Source: Alphaproteobacteria bacterium
GTDB lineage: Bacteria; Pseudomonadota; Alphaproteobacteria; Micropepsales; Micropepsaceae
Length of the DNA: 57,911 nucleotides
Direction of reading: 5' to 3'
NCBI GenBank assembly: GCA_947474565.1
Contig: CANJIS010000014.1
Coordinates: 1 to 57,911 of the forward strand
The translations under genes were made by a program, and so were the position numbers. Shown here one piece after another: positions 24,295-34,200 of this stretch. Below the pieces are notes generated by a model. That model was not told where the DNA came from, did no database searches, and worked only from the letters and a program-made list of their open reading frames with translations. Within the stretch, counting starts at the first letter, position 1. Each line of letters opens with the position of its first letter.

Positions 24295-26201
24295 CAGATG
24301 CCCCCGGACTTCTTGTCTTCGGCCGGGACGCTATTGGCGGCGGCTTTCAGCGGATAGGCGGTCGGCTTGCCCAACGGATCGCGCTTCTGCGTGTAGAGCA
24401 GAATGTCGCGCGCCATCAGACATTGGGGATGGCCGTCCGAGCCATGCTCGACAATCACGGCGCAGGCATATTTGGGCTGGGCCACGGGCGCAAACGCGAT
24501 GAACAAGCCATGGTCGCGCAGCTTCCAGTTCAAATCGGCATTCTTGGTGATGGCGCCGCCATTCTGGCCTTCGGTGTAGGCGCGCACCTGGGCGGTGCCG
24601 GTCTTGCCCGCCATTTCAAAGCCCGGCTCGCTGATGCGATAGGCGTAAGCGGTGCCGCCGGGCTCGTTGGTGACCTTGTTCATGCCGCTGCGCACCTTGG
24701 TGAAGGCTTCGGCGGAAATATCCAGCGGCGCCGGCGTGGGGCGCTGGCGCATTTGATTGCCCACCATATGCACCAGGCGGGGGCTGACATTCAGGCCCGA
24801 CGCGATGCGGCTGGTTTGCAGCGCCAATTGCAGCGGCGTGACGGTGACATAACCCTGGCCGATGCCGACCGAGACCGTATCGCCCTGCTGCCAGGTCTGC
24901 TTGTAGCGCCGCATCTTCCATTCGCGGCTGGGGATCAACCCGCTTTTCTCGCCCGGCAATTCAATGCCGGTGACAGCGCCCAGGCCCAGCTTCAGCGCGG
25001 TTTCCTGGATTTTATCGATGCCGAGACGGCGCGCGGTTTCATAGAAGAAGACATCGCAACTGTTCTTGAGGCCGCCTTCGACATCGAGCGAGCCATGGCC
25101 GCGATGCTGCCAGCAGTGGAACGTATGGTTGCCCAGCGTGATGGCGCCGGAACAGGAGACGCGATAATCCGCATCGGCCAGGCCGGATTCAATCGCCGCC
25201 GTCGCCACCACCGTCTTGAAGGTGGAGCCCGGCGGATAGGCGCCCGACATGACCTTATCGAGCAGCGGCTTGTGATCGTGCTGGGTCAGGCCCTTCCACT
25301 GATCCGGCGTGATGCCGACATTGAACAGATTGGGGTCGTAACCGGGCGTGGAGGCCATGGCGATGATATCGCCGGTCGCCACATCGGTGACAACACAGGC
25401 CGCGCTTTCATTGCCCAGGCGGCGGGCGGCGTATTTCTGCACGTCGGCGTCAATGGTGAGCCAGACATCCTGGCCCGCCACGCCATCCTGATGGCCCAGC
25501 TCGCGAATGACGCGGCCATAGGCGTTCACTTCGACGCGGGACGCGCCGGCTTCGCCGCGCACTTCGCGGTCGAAGGCCTTTTCAATGCCCCGCTTGCCGA
25601 TGCGGAAACCGGGCTGGGTGAGAAGCGGATCGTCGTCGCCCTTTAAATCTTCCGGTGACACGGCGGCGACATAACCCAGGATGTGCACCATCTCCAGGTC
25701 ATAGGGATAGTCGCGGGTTTCGCCGACATCAGGCTGCACGCCAGGCAGATAGGGCAGATGCAGATTGATGCGCGAAAATTCTTCCCAGGACAGATTTTCC
25801 GCCACGGGCACCGGCATGAACTTCTTGTTCTCGGCGATGGTCTGGGTGATGCGCTTCTTCTGTGCATCGCTGATCTGGATCACCTTGGACAGGGTATCGA
25901 GCGCTGTCGCGACGCCGTCCTTGGCCTGTTCGGCCACGATCATCACGCGATAGTTGCGCCGGTTGTTGGCAAGCTCGACACCGAAGCGGTCCAGGATACG
26001 GCCGCGCGGCGGCGCGATCAGGCGTTCGGAGACGCGATTGTCTTCGGCTTCGGCCTTGTATTCCTCGCCGTCGCGAATCTGGAGTTGATAGAGCCGGCCC
26101 GACAGGATGGCGAAGATCATCGTCATGCCGCCACCCAGGCCGAGCGAACGGCGGGTGAAAGTGGCGTAGCGACTCTTGTCCTTCTTATCGAACAGCGGCA
26201 T
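24294..26201 (-). CDS. mrdA: Penicillin-binding protein 2, class B transpeptidase
   Basis: 635 residues. One transmembrane segment near 20-42 is followed by the pedestal domain (PPRGRILDRFGVELANNRRNYR) and the transpeptidase domain with SxxK in YPPGSTFKTV, an SxN-type motif near GLKNSCDVFFYETARRLG, and KTGTAQV. It cross-links glycan strands in the elongasome. The start at 26201 fits the cytoplasmic tail MPLFDKKDKSRYATF. It follows mreD by 13 bp and overlaps rodA by one base. Confidence 0.96.
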   Translation of the reverse strand: MPLFDKKDKSRYATFTRRSLGLGGGMTMIFAILSGRLYQLQIRDGEEYKAEAEDNRVSERLIAPPRGRILDRFGVELANNRRNYRVMIVAEQAKDGVATALDTLSKVIQISDAQKKRITQTIAENKKFMPVPVAENLSWEEFSRINLHLPYLPGVQPDVGETRDYPYDLEMVHILGYVAAVSPEDLKGDDDPLLTQPGFRIGKRGIEKAFDREVRGEAGASRVEVNAYGRVIRELGHQDGVAGQDVWLTIDADVQKYAARRLGNESAACVVTDVATGDIIAMASTPGYDPNLFNVGITPDQWKGLTQHDHKPLLDKVMSGAYPPGSTFKTVVATAAIESGLADADYRVSCSGAITLGNHTFHCWQHRGHGSLDVEGGLKNSCDVFFYETARRLGIDKIQETALKLGLGAVTGIELPGEKSGLIPSREWKMRRYKQTWQQGDTVSVGIGQGYVTVTPLQLALQTSRIASGLNVSPRLVHMVGNQMRQRPTPAPLDISAEAFTKVRSGMNKVTNEPGGTAYAYRISEPGFEMAGKTGTAQVRAYTEGQNGGAITKNADLNWKLRDHGLFIAFAPVAQPKYACAVIVEHGSDGHPQCLMARDILLYTQKRDPLGKPTAYPLKAAANSVPAEDKKSGGI

Positions 26202-26214
26202 CGGAACTCACGAC

Positions 26215-26751
26215 CTAAAAATCAGTTCTAAGCGGCCCGACCAGACGGCGGTGGACCCCGCCGATCACAAAGGCGCCAGGAACATAGAATAACACGGTGA
26301 TGGCCAACTCGCCCACGATGGGCCCCAGGGGCGCTATGCGCAAGAAATAGGCCGTGGTGGTTCCATAGGCGACGGCGCAGACGATCAGGGTTGCGGTGGC
26401 AAAGCCAAGCACGGCCGCCACCCCCGAAAGCCCGGCAAACGCGTCACGCTGGCGCTGGATCACGGCATAGGAAACCACAAAGGCCAGGGTCCATATCCCC
26501 GGCGGGCCGCCCGCCATCACGTCCTGCAGGATCCCAATGGCGAAGGTCGCCGCCGGGGTCATCAGGTCGGGGCGCACCAGGCACCAGAAATAGATCGGGA
26601 TGAAGCCCAGCAGCGGCGGCGGAACCACGCCTCCCAGCAGCGTCACAGGCAGGTTGGAAATCAGAACCCCGAGCAGCCCGCAGAAAAAGGGCAGAAGGGC
26701 GGTGGCCAGCTTCGTACCCATCACAAGTCTCGCGGTGTCGGGAGCGGCCAT
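26215..26751 (-). CDS. mreD: Rod-shape-determining protein MreD
   Basis: 178 residues with five or six hydrophobic helices. The sequence is poorly conserved in general, but LGFIPIYFWCLVRPDLMTPAATF and IGILQDVMAGGPPGIWTLAF are characteristic MreD elements. It is an inner-membrane component of the elongasome, lying between mreC (3 bp upstream) and mrdA, the expected position. Confidence 0.92.
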   Translation of the reverse strand: MAAPDTARLVMGTKLATALLPFFCGLLGVLISNLPVTLLGGVVPPPLLGFIPIYFWCLVRPDLMTPAATFAIGILQDVMAGGPPGIWTLAFVVSYAVIQRQRDAFAGLSGVAAVLGFATATLIVCAVAYGTTTAYFLRIAPLGPIVGELAITVLFYVPGAFVIGGVHRRLVGPLRTDF

Positions 26752-26754
26752 GGG

Positions 26755-27747
26755 CTAGTCATCCCTGTCGCCGCTTTCCAGCGCCGGCGGCGCGGAGGTG
26801 GGTTTGGTGGCGGGCAGGACAGGAAGGCTTGGCGGCGGCGCGGGCGCGGGGGGGGCCGCGGGCGGCAGACCGGCGGCCAGAGCCGGAAGCTGGCTGGACG
26901 GAATAGCGGGAGCGGCTTCCGGCGGGCGGCGGAAGCCCAGCACTTCGACGTCTTCGCTGGAGGATGGATCGGCCAGCAGCGAAACGCGATAGTCGCCGGG
27001 CGTGCCCACCACCGTGCCGATGGAAAGACCGGGCGGCAGCAAGCCGCCATCGCCGGAAGAGACGACCTGATCGCCCGGATGCAGCGTGACGAGCTGCGAC
27101 AGGGTATCGAGCGCCGGCATCGGCGTGTTGTCGCCGGTCATGATCGCCTGCAGCGACTGCGCCTTGCCATCGGCAGACGCGATGTTGACGGGAATGCGGC
27201 TGTTGAGGTCGGTGAGCAGGATCACCCAGCTGGTGTGATCGCCCGCCAGATAGATGCGGCCGATCATGCCGCGCGGATCCACCACCGCTTCACCCGGCTT
27301 GACGTTGTTGGCTTCGCCCGCACCCAAAATCATGGTCTGCAGGAAAGGACGGCTGGCGCGGCCGATGACCTGAGCCAGGACCGAATTCACATCCGGATCG
27401 GGAACGGCATGCAGCATGTCCTGGTAATGACTGACCCGGCCCTGCATCACCACGGCGACGTTGCGCCATTGGCGCAGCCGCGCATTCTCATCCTTGAGCG
27501 CCAGATTTTCCTTGTAGACATTGAACAGATCGTCGATCGAACCGACCCAGCGATTGAAGGCCTGGACGGGTGCATGCACCGACACCAGGGTCGGGGCCAG
27601 CCAGTCGGTGATCGTCATGCGGGCGCGGTCGAACAGGCCGGACTGCGCCTTGCCCAGCAGCACCAGGACAACCGCCAGCGCGAGCACGATCACCAGCGGA
27701 AGCTGGGTGTTGCTGCGGCGGGCGATTTTCCAGGTGTTGTTCGCCAC
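26755..27747 (-). CDS. mreC: Rod-shape-determining protein MreC
   Basis: 330 residues. There is a single N-terminal transmembrane helix (QLPLVIVLALAVVLVLL, about 15-33), a coiled-coil stretch (LFNVYKENLALKDENARLRQW) and two beta-barrel subdomains (VIGRASRPFLQTMILGAGEANNV; GDQVVSSGDGGLLPPGLSIGTV). From about residue 270 the protein has a Pro/Ala-rich disordered tail common in alphaproteobacterial MreC. It links MreB to PBP2. Start 27747 lies 14 bp after mreB. Confidence 0.95.
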   Translation of the reverse strand: MANNTWKIARRSNTQLPLVIVLALAVVLVLLGKAQSGLFDRARMTITDWLAPTLVSVHAPVQAFNRWVGSIDDLFNVYKENLALKDENARLRQWRNVAVVMQGRVSHYQDMLHAVPDPDVNSVLAQVIGRASRPFLQTMILGAGEANNVKPGEAVVDPRGMIGRIYLAGDHTSWVILLTDLNSRIPVNIASADGKAQSLQAIMTGDNTPMPALDTLSQLVTLHPGDQVVSSGDGGLLPPGLSIGTVVGTPGDYRVSLLADPSSSEDVEVLGFRRPPEAAPAIPSSQLPALAAGLPPAAPPAPAPPPSLPVLPATKPTSAPPALESGDRDD

Positions 27748-27761
27748 CCCGCCCTCCGCCG

Positions 27762-28820
<1,059 letters not shown>

Positions 28821-28868
28821 TTAGACCGTAAGCCCAACCAAAAATCTGCAATTCCCGTACCTGAAACC

Positions 28869-28898
28869 ATGGCCCCGGCGGCGGCCCGCCGGAGCCAT
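28869..28898 (-). terminator. GC-rich terminator-like hairpin after leuA
   Basis: Thirteen-pair stem ATGGCTCCGGCGG / CCGCCGGGGCCAT (one G-T pair) with a four-base loop, 8 bp past the leuA stop on the minus strand. The following bases, GGTTTC, form only a weak T-run, so termination may be partial or Rho-assisted. Confidence 0.45.
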
Positions 28899-28905
28899 TT
28901 CTGTG

Positions 28906-30492
28906 TCATCTTGCGACAGTGAGCGCCTCCGGCGCCTGCTTTTCGCGCTTCACCAGCAATTTGTTCAACGCATTGACATAGGCATAGGCCGCCGCCGCCA
29001 TGGTGTCGGTATCCGACGCCTTGCCGGTCACGGTGCGGCCATTCTCTTCCAGCCTGACGCTGACCTGGGCCTGGGCATCGGTCCCTTCCGTCACGGCGCT
29101 GATCTGGAACAGTTGCAGCGTGGCGGTGTGGGGATAGGCCTGGCGGATGGCGTTGAAGATGGCGTCCACCGGACCGTCGCCTTCACATTTGACGCTGCTT
29201 TCTTCGCCCGACACGACCAGGGTCATGGAGGCGTTGGGCTTGATGCCGGTGCCGCTTTCCACCCGGATGGATTTGACCGCGATGGTGTCCTTGCCGCGCA
29301 TGATCTCGTCATCGACCAGGGCCATAATGTCCTCGTCAAAGACATGCTTTTTCTTGTCGGCCAGGTCCTTGAAACGCTTGAAGGCGTCTTCAAAAGCGGC
29401 CTCTTCCATCACATAGCCCAGCGCCTGCAGCTTGTCGCGGAAGGCGTGGCGGCCGGACAGCTTGCCCAGCATCAGGCTGGTGGCATGCACGCCGACATCT
29501 TCGGGACGCATGATTTCATACGTCTCAACATTCTTGAGCATGCCGTCCTGGTGGATGCCGCTTTCATGGCTGAACGCATTCTTGCCCACAATGGCCTTGT
29601 TGTACTGCACCGGAAAGCCGGTGACGTTGCTGACCAGCTTGGACGCACGGCTGAGCATCGTGGTGTTGATGTTGGTGGAGAAGGGCATGATGTCTTTGCG
29701 CACCTTCAGCGCCATCACGATCTCTTCCAGCGCGGCATTGCCGGCGCGTTCGCCGATGCCGTTGATGGTGCATTCCACCTGACGCGCGCCCGCCAGCACA
29801 CCGGCGAGGCTGTTGGCCACCGCCAGGCCCAGATCGTTATGGACATGGGTGGAGAAGATCACCTTGTCGGCGTTCGGGACACGCTCGCGCAGCATGGTGA
29901 TGATCTGGAAATATTCCTGCGGCGTGGAATAGCCCACCGTGTCGGGCACATTGATCACAGTGGCCCCGGAATGAATGGCGACTTCCACGCATTTGCAGAG
30001 AAAATCCGGGACCGTGCGGGTGGCGTCTTCGGCGCTCCATTCCACGTCCGACGTGAAATTGCGCGCCCGCGTGACGGAGGCGCCAATCGCTTCCAGCACA
30101 GCATTTTCGCCCATATTCAGCTTGTGCTTCATATGGACCGGGCTGGTGGAAATGAAGGTGTGGATGCGCGGACGGCGGGCGCCTTTCAGCGCTTCACCGG
30201 CCCTGTCGATATCCTTGAAGCCGGCCCGCGCCAGGCCGCAAACGCTGGCGCGCTTGACCACCCTGGCGATTTCGCTCACCGCCTTGAAGTCACCGGCAGA
30301 GGAAATCGGAAAACCCGCTTCAATAATGTCTACGCCCATTTCGTCCAGCAATTCTGCGATCTGGAGTTTTTCTTCATGGGTCATGGCAGCGCCCGGCGAT
30401 TGCTCGCCGTCGCGCAATGTGGTGTCAAAAATCTGAATCGGCTGCAGGGAGCCGCTAGTGGCGTTGCCGGAATTGGCATCAATACGCGTCAT
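28906..30492 (-). CDS. leuA: 2-isopropylmalate synthase
   Basis: 528 residues from ATG 30492, supported by AAGGA 8 bases upstream; upstream in-frame codons belong to the leader region. The catalytic TIM barrel shows FDTTLRDGEQSPGAAM, VDIIEAGFP, STHVHNDLGLAVANSLAGVLAGARQVE and INGIGERAGNAALEEIVMAL. The C-terminal regulatory domain (about 390-528), where leucine feedback acts, is complete. It catalyses the first committed step of leucine synthesis. A leader peptide with four Leu codons lies upstream at 30596-30724. leuB, leuC and leuD are not in the window. Confidence 0.96.
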   Translation of the reverse strand: MTRIDANSGNATSGSLQPIQIFDTTLRDGEQSPGAAMTHEEKLQIAELLDEMGVDIIEAGFPISSAGDFKAVSEIARVVKRASVCGLARAGFKDIDRAGEALKGARRPRIHTFISTSPVHMKHKLNMGENAVLEAIGASVTRARNFTSDVEWSAEDATRTVPDFLCKCVEVAIHSGATVINVPDTVGYSTPQEYFQIITMLRERVPNADKVIFSTHVHNDLGLAVANSLAGVLAGARQVECTINGIGERAGNAALEEIVMALKVRKDIMPFSTNINTTMLSRASKLVSNVTGFPVQYNKAIVGKNAFSHESGIHQDGMLKNVETYEIMRPEDVGVHATSLMLGKLSGRHAFRDKLQALGYVMEEAAFEDAFKRFKDLADKKKHVFDEDIMALVDDEIMRGKDTIAVKSIRVESGTGIKPNASMTLVVSGEESSVKCEGDGPVDAIFNAIRQAYPHTATLQLFQISAVTEGTDAQAQVSVRLEENGRTVTGKASDTDTMAAAAYAYVNALNKLLVKREKQAPEALTVAR

Positions 30493-30569
30493 GACAAAAG
30501 TCCTTCTGTTCGTCGCGTCTCTAAAGCGACTTCGTTGTCTCCTTTTGCGTCTCCCCTCATCGCATCCAT

Positions 30570-30584
30570 GCGGGACCATCCCGC
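30570..30584 (-). promoter_or_regulatory. Hairpin in the leuA leader transcript
   Basis: Stem GCGGGA / TCCCGC with a 3-base loop lies 12-26 nt after the leader-peptide stop and about 80 nt before leuA. No T-run follows. It is a candidate element of an attenuation or translation-coupling switch; the rest of the folding is not resolved by eye. Confidence 0.4.
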
Positions 30585-30595
30585 GTGAAGCGCGA

Positions 30596-30724
30596 TCAGG
30601 GGCAGCTAAGAAGAAGAAGCGCGTGCGAAGAACCGAGGGAAGGACGGGGCTTGGCGTTGGCGCGCGCGCGAATGCAGACGGAGAAACCGTCCTTCGCATT
30701 CGTGATGTGCGCGCCGTTCGTCAT
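30596..30724 (-). CDS. leuL: Predicted leucine leader peptide upstream of leuA
   Basis: A 42-codon ORF ending SSHALLLLSCP, with four consecutive CTT Leu codons at 30619-30608 just before its stop, 103 bp upstream of leuA. Clusters of codons for the end-product amino acid near the end of a short upstream ORF are the hallmark of ribosome-mediated attenuation. The start is uncertain: ATG 30724 has AGG 4 bases upstream, but the frame is open further up to 30970. The body (ARANAKPRPSL) looks non-globular. Confidence 0.65.
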   Translation of the reverse strand: MTNGAHITNAKDGFSVCIRARANAKPRPSLGSSHALLLLSCP

Positions 30725-30790
30725 AAAACCTGTCGCCGTTCCGCCCGCCGAAAATTTCGGTTTGCCAACTGTCCACTTCGACGGGCTAAG

Positions 30791-30838
30791 CAGCGGTAAA
30801 ACCACCATTTTTCCCATCGTTGTCGCGGTTTTACGCTG
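30791..30838. repeat. Imperfect inverted repeat, 12-13 bp arms
   Basis: CAGCGGTAAAACC and GGTTTTACGCTG pair with a single bulged base around a 23-base spacer. It lies upstream of the leuA leader and may be an operator or a transcript stem. Confidence 0.55.
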
Positions 30839-30902
30839 ATTGGGGATAGCCACGCAATAGTGAAACTCGCAATTGCAGCGAAGCTGTTTGCGATGTCCTT
30901 GT

Positions 30903-30932
30903 AATAAATACATCTTTTCCAATGTATTTATT
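30903..30932. repeat. Perfect AT-rich inverted repeat, 11-bp arms
   Basis: AATAAATACAT and ATGTATTTATT flank an 8-base spacer (CTTTTCCA). The AT-rich palindrome stands out in a GC-rich genome, in the middle of the divergent region, as a good candidate operator. Confidence 0.7.
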
Positions 30933-31115
30933 GGCGGGGGCCCGATCGCAAAAACTTGACCCCGTCTCACCCACTTCGGATCACCATCGCCACACGTCTG
31001 TCGCGTGGCCTTCGCGGAGGCGATTCAAAGTGGTTGCCAGGAGCCGGGAACGCGCCTATCGGGAGCAAGATAATCGCATTCGCGCGCAACCATCCGCCTT
31101 CGAGGCCTGCCGGAC

Positions 31116-32840
31116 ATGAAGATCCTGCCGCCCGTCTCGATCGAAGCACGCCGCCTGCTGCCCAGTGGTTGGGATTTGCTGGCGGCGATGCTGGTGCTTG
31201 GCTTCATCATCCTGTTCGCCGAGGCCAGCAAGAACCTGATGGGGCCGCTTTCCGGCATCAGCGGCCAGACGCTGAGCCTCGATCCCAGGCTGTTGCCCGG
31301 CTATGCGGTACGGACCGCCATGCGGATGCTGCTGGCCATGGGGGTATCGCTGCTGTTTGCCCTGCCCTATGCCACCTGGGCGGCCAAAAGCCGGCGCGCC
31401 GGCACCCTGCTGGTGCCGCTGCTGGATATCCTGCAATCGGTCCCCATCCTGTCCTTCCTGTCGGTCACGGTGGTCTGGTTTCTGGCCCTGTCGCCGGGGC
31501 GCGAATTCGGCGCTGAATTGGCCTGCATCTTCGCCATTTTCACCAGCCAGGCGTGGAATATGGCCTTTTCCTTCTACCAGTCGCTGCGCACCGTCCCCGA
31601 AGAGCTGGAAGAGGCGGGCCGCATGCTGGGCCTGTCGGCCTGGTCGCGCTTTTGGCGGATTGAAGCGCCTTTCGGCACCCCGCCCCTGATCTGGAACATG
31701 ATGGTGTCCATGTCGGGCGGCTGGTTCTTCGTCACCGTGTCCGAAGCCATCAGCGTGGGTCATACCAACATCGCCCTGCCCGGCATCGGCTCCTACATCG
31801 CCGTGGCCATCGCCCAGAAAAACATGACGGCCATCGTTTACGCCATCATCGCCATGCTGGTGGTGATCATTGTCTATGACCAGCTGATGTTCCGCCCGCT
31901 GCTGGCCTGGGCCGACCGGTTCCGCATGGATGAGACGGCGGGCGACGATGCGCCGGAAAGCTGGGCGCTGACCATGTATCGCCGCTCCAAACTGATGGAT
32001 CTGATCACCACGCCTTTCGATTGGCTGATGAAGTGGAGCTATCGCTGGCAGGCACCGTCTTTCGGCATACGCGGGGCGGTGCGGGAGATGGACAGCCGCG
32101 TGGCGGACGTCATCTGGTACGCCATCCTGGCGGCCTTAAGCCTTTATGGCGGCTGGCGCATCTGGAGCTTTGCACAAGCCTATCTCACCTGGGGGGAGTT
32201 CGGGGAAGCGGTCGGCCTGGGCTTTCTCACCATGATCCGGATCATGGTGCTGATCCTGCTGGCCAGCCTGATCTGGACGCCCATCGGGGTCTATATCGGG
32301 TTGCGGCCCAAACTCAGCCAGGTGGTGCAGCCCATCGCCCAGTTCCTGGCCGCCTTCCCGGCGAACATCCTGTTTCCCTTCGCGGTGTCGCTGATCATCT
32401 ATTTCCAGCTTGATCCGGACATCTGGCTGTCGCCGCTGATGGTGCTGGGCACCCAGTGGTACATTTTGTTCAACGTCATCGCCGGGGCCAGCGTGATGCC
32501 CAAGGAATTGCGCGACGCGGGTGACAATATGGGCCTGAAAGGCGTGTTGTGGTGGAAGCGCTTGGCCCTGCCCGCCATCTTTCCCTATTACCTGACCGGC
32601 GCCATCGCGGCCACCGGGGGCACCTGGAACGCCTCCATCGTGGCGGAAGTGGCCAATTGGGGTTCGACGACATTGCGCGCCCATGGGCTGGGCGCCTATA
32701 TCGCCGGTGCCGTGGCGGTGGGAGATTTCCGCCGCGTCGTGCTGGGCACCGCAGTGATGGCTTTCTTTGTCGTCGTACTCAACCGTATCATCTGGCAGCC
32801 GCTTTACTGGCTGGCCGAACGCAAATACCGGCTGATGTGA
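31116..32840 (+). CDS. ABC transporter permease, two fused permease domains (NitT/TauT type)
   Basis: 574 residues with about twelve transmembrane helices. It contains two binding-protein-dependent permease domains in tandem, each with an EAA loop: [20 protein letters not shown] (about 165-185) and [20 protein letters not shown] (about 462-482). This fused form occurs in a branch of the nitrate/sulfonate/taurine permeases. The cargo is unknown; no periplasmic binding protein is encoded next to it. It overlaps the ATPase gene by one base (TGATG). Confidence 0.9.
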   Translation: MKILPPVSIEARRLLPSGWDLLAAMLVLGFIILFAEASKNLMGPLSGISGQTLSLDPRLLPGYAVRTAMRMLLAMGVSLLFALPYATWAAKSRRAGTLLVPLLDILQSVPILSFLSVTVVWFLALSPGREFGAELACIFAIFTSQAWNMAFSFYQSLRTVPEELEEAGRMLGLSAWSRFWRIEAPFGTPPLIWNMMVSMSGGWFFVTVSEAISVGHTNIALPGIGSYIAVAIAQKNMTAIVYAIIAMLVVIIVYDQLMFRPLLAWADRFRMDETAGDDAPESWALTMYRRSKLMDLITTPFDWLMKWSYRWQAPSFGIRGAVREMDSRVADVIWYAILAALSLYGGWRIWSFAQAYLTWGEFGEAVGLGFLTMIRIMVLILLASLIWTPIGVYIGLRPKLSQVVQPIAQFLAAFPANILFPFAVSLIIYFQLDPDIWLSPLMVLGTQWYILFNVIAGASVMPKELRDAGDNMGLKGVLWWKRLALPAIFPYYLTGAIAATGGTWNASIVAEVANWGSTTLRAHGLGAYIAGAVAVGDFRRVVLGTAVMAFFVVVLNRIIWQPLYWLAERKYRLM

Positions 32841-34126
32841 TGAGCAACCTTCTGGACGTCATCAATGTCAAACGCACCTTCCCCCGCGGCGGCGGAGAGG
32901 AATTGCTGGTGCTGGACGAAGTCAATCTCAGCCTGAAGGATGGCGAGATTGTCGGCATTCTGGGCCGCTCGGGCGCCGGCAAATCTACCCTGCTGCGCCT
33001 GATCGCGGGCCTGGCCAGGCCCCAGGGCGGGCAACTTACTTATATGGGCGCGCCCATTCACGGTCCGGTGCCGGGCGTGGCCATGGTGTTCCAGAGCGCC
33101 GCACTGTTTCCCTGGCTCACCGTGCTGGAGAATGTGCAGCTGGGCCTGGAAGCACAGGGCTTGCCGTCGCCGGAAATCAGAAGCCGGGCGCTGGCCGCCA
33201 TCGATCTGATCGGTTTGGACGGTTACGAAAGCGCCTATCCGCGCGAATTGTCCGGCGGCATGCGTCAGCGTGTCGGCTTTGCCCGCGCCCTGGTGATGCA
33301 TCCCAACATCCTTTTGATGGACGAACCTTTCAGCGCGCTGGATGTGCTGACGGCGGAAAATCTGCGCACCGACCTGATCGAACTTTGGCTGGGTAAGAAG
33401 CTGCCGATCAAAGGCATCATGATGGTCACGCACAATATCGAAGAAGCGGTGCTGATGTGCGACCGGGTGCTGCTGATGTCGTCCAATCCCGGAAAAGTGG
33501 GGTCGGAAGTGCTGATCGACCTGCCTCACCCGCGCGAGCGCACCAGCCCCGCTTTCGAAGATGTGGTCGACAAGATTTACGTGGAAATGACGGCGCGGCG
33601 GGTGGAACGCATGCGCCAGGCACAAGGCGCGGGCAATATCGCCATGGCGCTCTCCCATGTGTCCCCAAACCAGATTTCCGGTCTGATCGAAGCCCTGGCG
33701 GCGCAGCCCTATGACGGCAAGGCCGACTTGCCCGACATCGCCTATGAGCAGGAGCTGGAAGTGGACGAACTGTTTCCCGTGGCGGAAGCGATGCAGCTGC
33801 TGCGCCTGGCCGATGTCGAAGGCGGCGACATCAAGCTGACGCATATGGGCAAGCGTTTCGCCGATTCCGATTTGAATGAGCGCAAGGAGATTTTCTCCCG
33901 CGCCCTCACCACCCATGTGCCGCTGGCGGCCCATATCCGCCGGGTGCTGGACGAACGCGCCAGCCATGCCGCGCCCAAGACCCGCTTCCTGGACGAACTG
34001 GAAGATCACATGGCCGAGGATGCGGCGGAAGAAACGCTGAAGACGATTGTGAGCTGGGCGCGCTTTTCCGAGTTGTTCTCGTATGACGATGACGCGGCTT
34101 TGTTCAGCTTGGAAAACCCGACTTAG
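32840..34126 (+). CDS. ABC transporter ATPase with C-terminal AAA-associated domain
   Basis: 428 residues from ATG 32840. Walker [10 protein letters not shown] (42-50), Q-loop [11 protein letters not shown], signature [15 protein letters not shown] and Walker [13 protein letters not shown] are all intact. From about 280 there is an extra domain ([37 protein letters not shown]) of the AAA-associated type found on ATPases paired with fused permeases. It energises the upstream permease, with which it is translationally coupled. A hairpin follows the stop. Confidence 0.92.
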   Translation: MSNLLDVINVKRTFPRGGGEELLVLDEVNLSLKDGEIVGILGRSGAGKSTLLRLIAGLARPQGGQLTYMGAPIHGPVPGVAMVFQSAALFPWLTVLENVQLGLEAQGLPSPEIRSRALAAIDLIGLDGYESAYPRELSGGMRQRVGFARALVMHPNILLMDEPFSALDVLTAENLRTDLIELWLGKKLPIKGIMMVTHNIEEAVLMCDRVLLMSSNPGKVGSEVLIDLPHPRERTSPAFEDVVDKIYVEMTARRVERMRQAQGAGNIAMALSHVSPNQISGLIEALAAQPYDGKADLPDIAYEQELEVDELFPVAEAMQLLRLADVEGGDIKLTHMGKRFADSDLNERKEIFSRALTTHVPLAAHIRRVLDERASHAAPKTRFLDELEDHMAEDAAEETLKTIVSWARFSELFSYDDDAALFSLENPT

Positions 34127-34151
34127 TCGCCCCCTCGGCCAGCTACAGGCA

Positions 34152-34200
34152 CCTCCCCCGCCAACGCGCTCCGCGCGCGCGGGAGGAGGCAGACCTTTTA
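34152..34200. terminator. Hairpin between convergent genes
   Basis: CCTCCC ... GGGAGG stem with a CGCG-rich interior, followed on the plus strand by AGACCTTTTA. It sits between the ATPase stop and the stop of the histidine kinase and probably ends both transcripts. Confidence 0.45.

Larger units (their letters stand above)
30725..31115. promoter_or_regulatory. Divergent regulatory region between leuA leader and ABC transporter
   Basis: A 391-bp stretch without a supported gene that must hold the promoters of both leuA (leftward) and the ABC operon (rightward). It is AT-richer than its surroundings in the middle. It contains two strong dyads, listed separately at 30791-30838 and 30903-30932. 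I could not fix promoters with confidence; a TTGAC at 30955 is a candidate -35 for the rightward operon. Confidence 0.5.
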
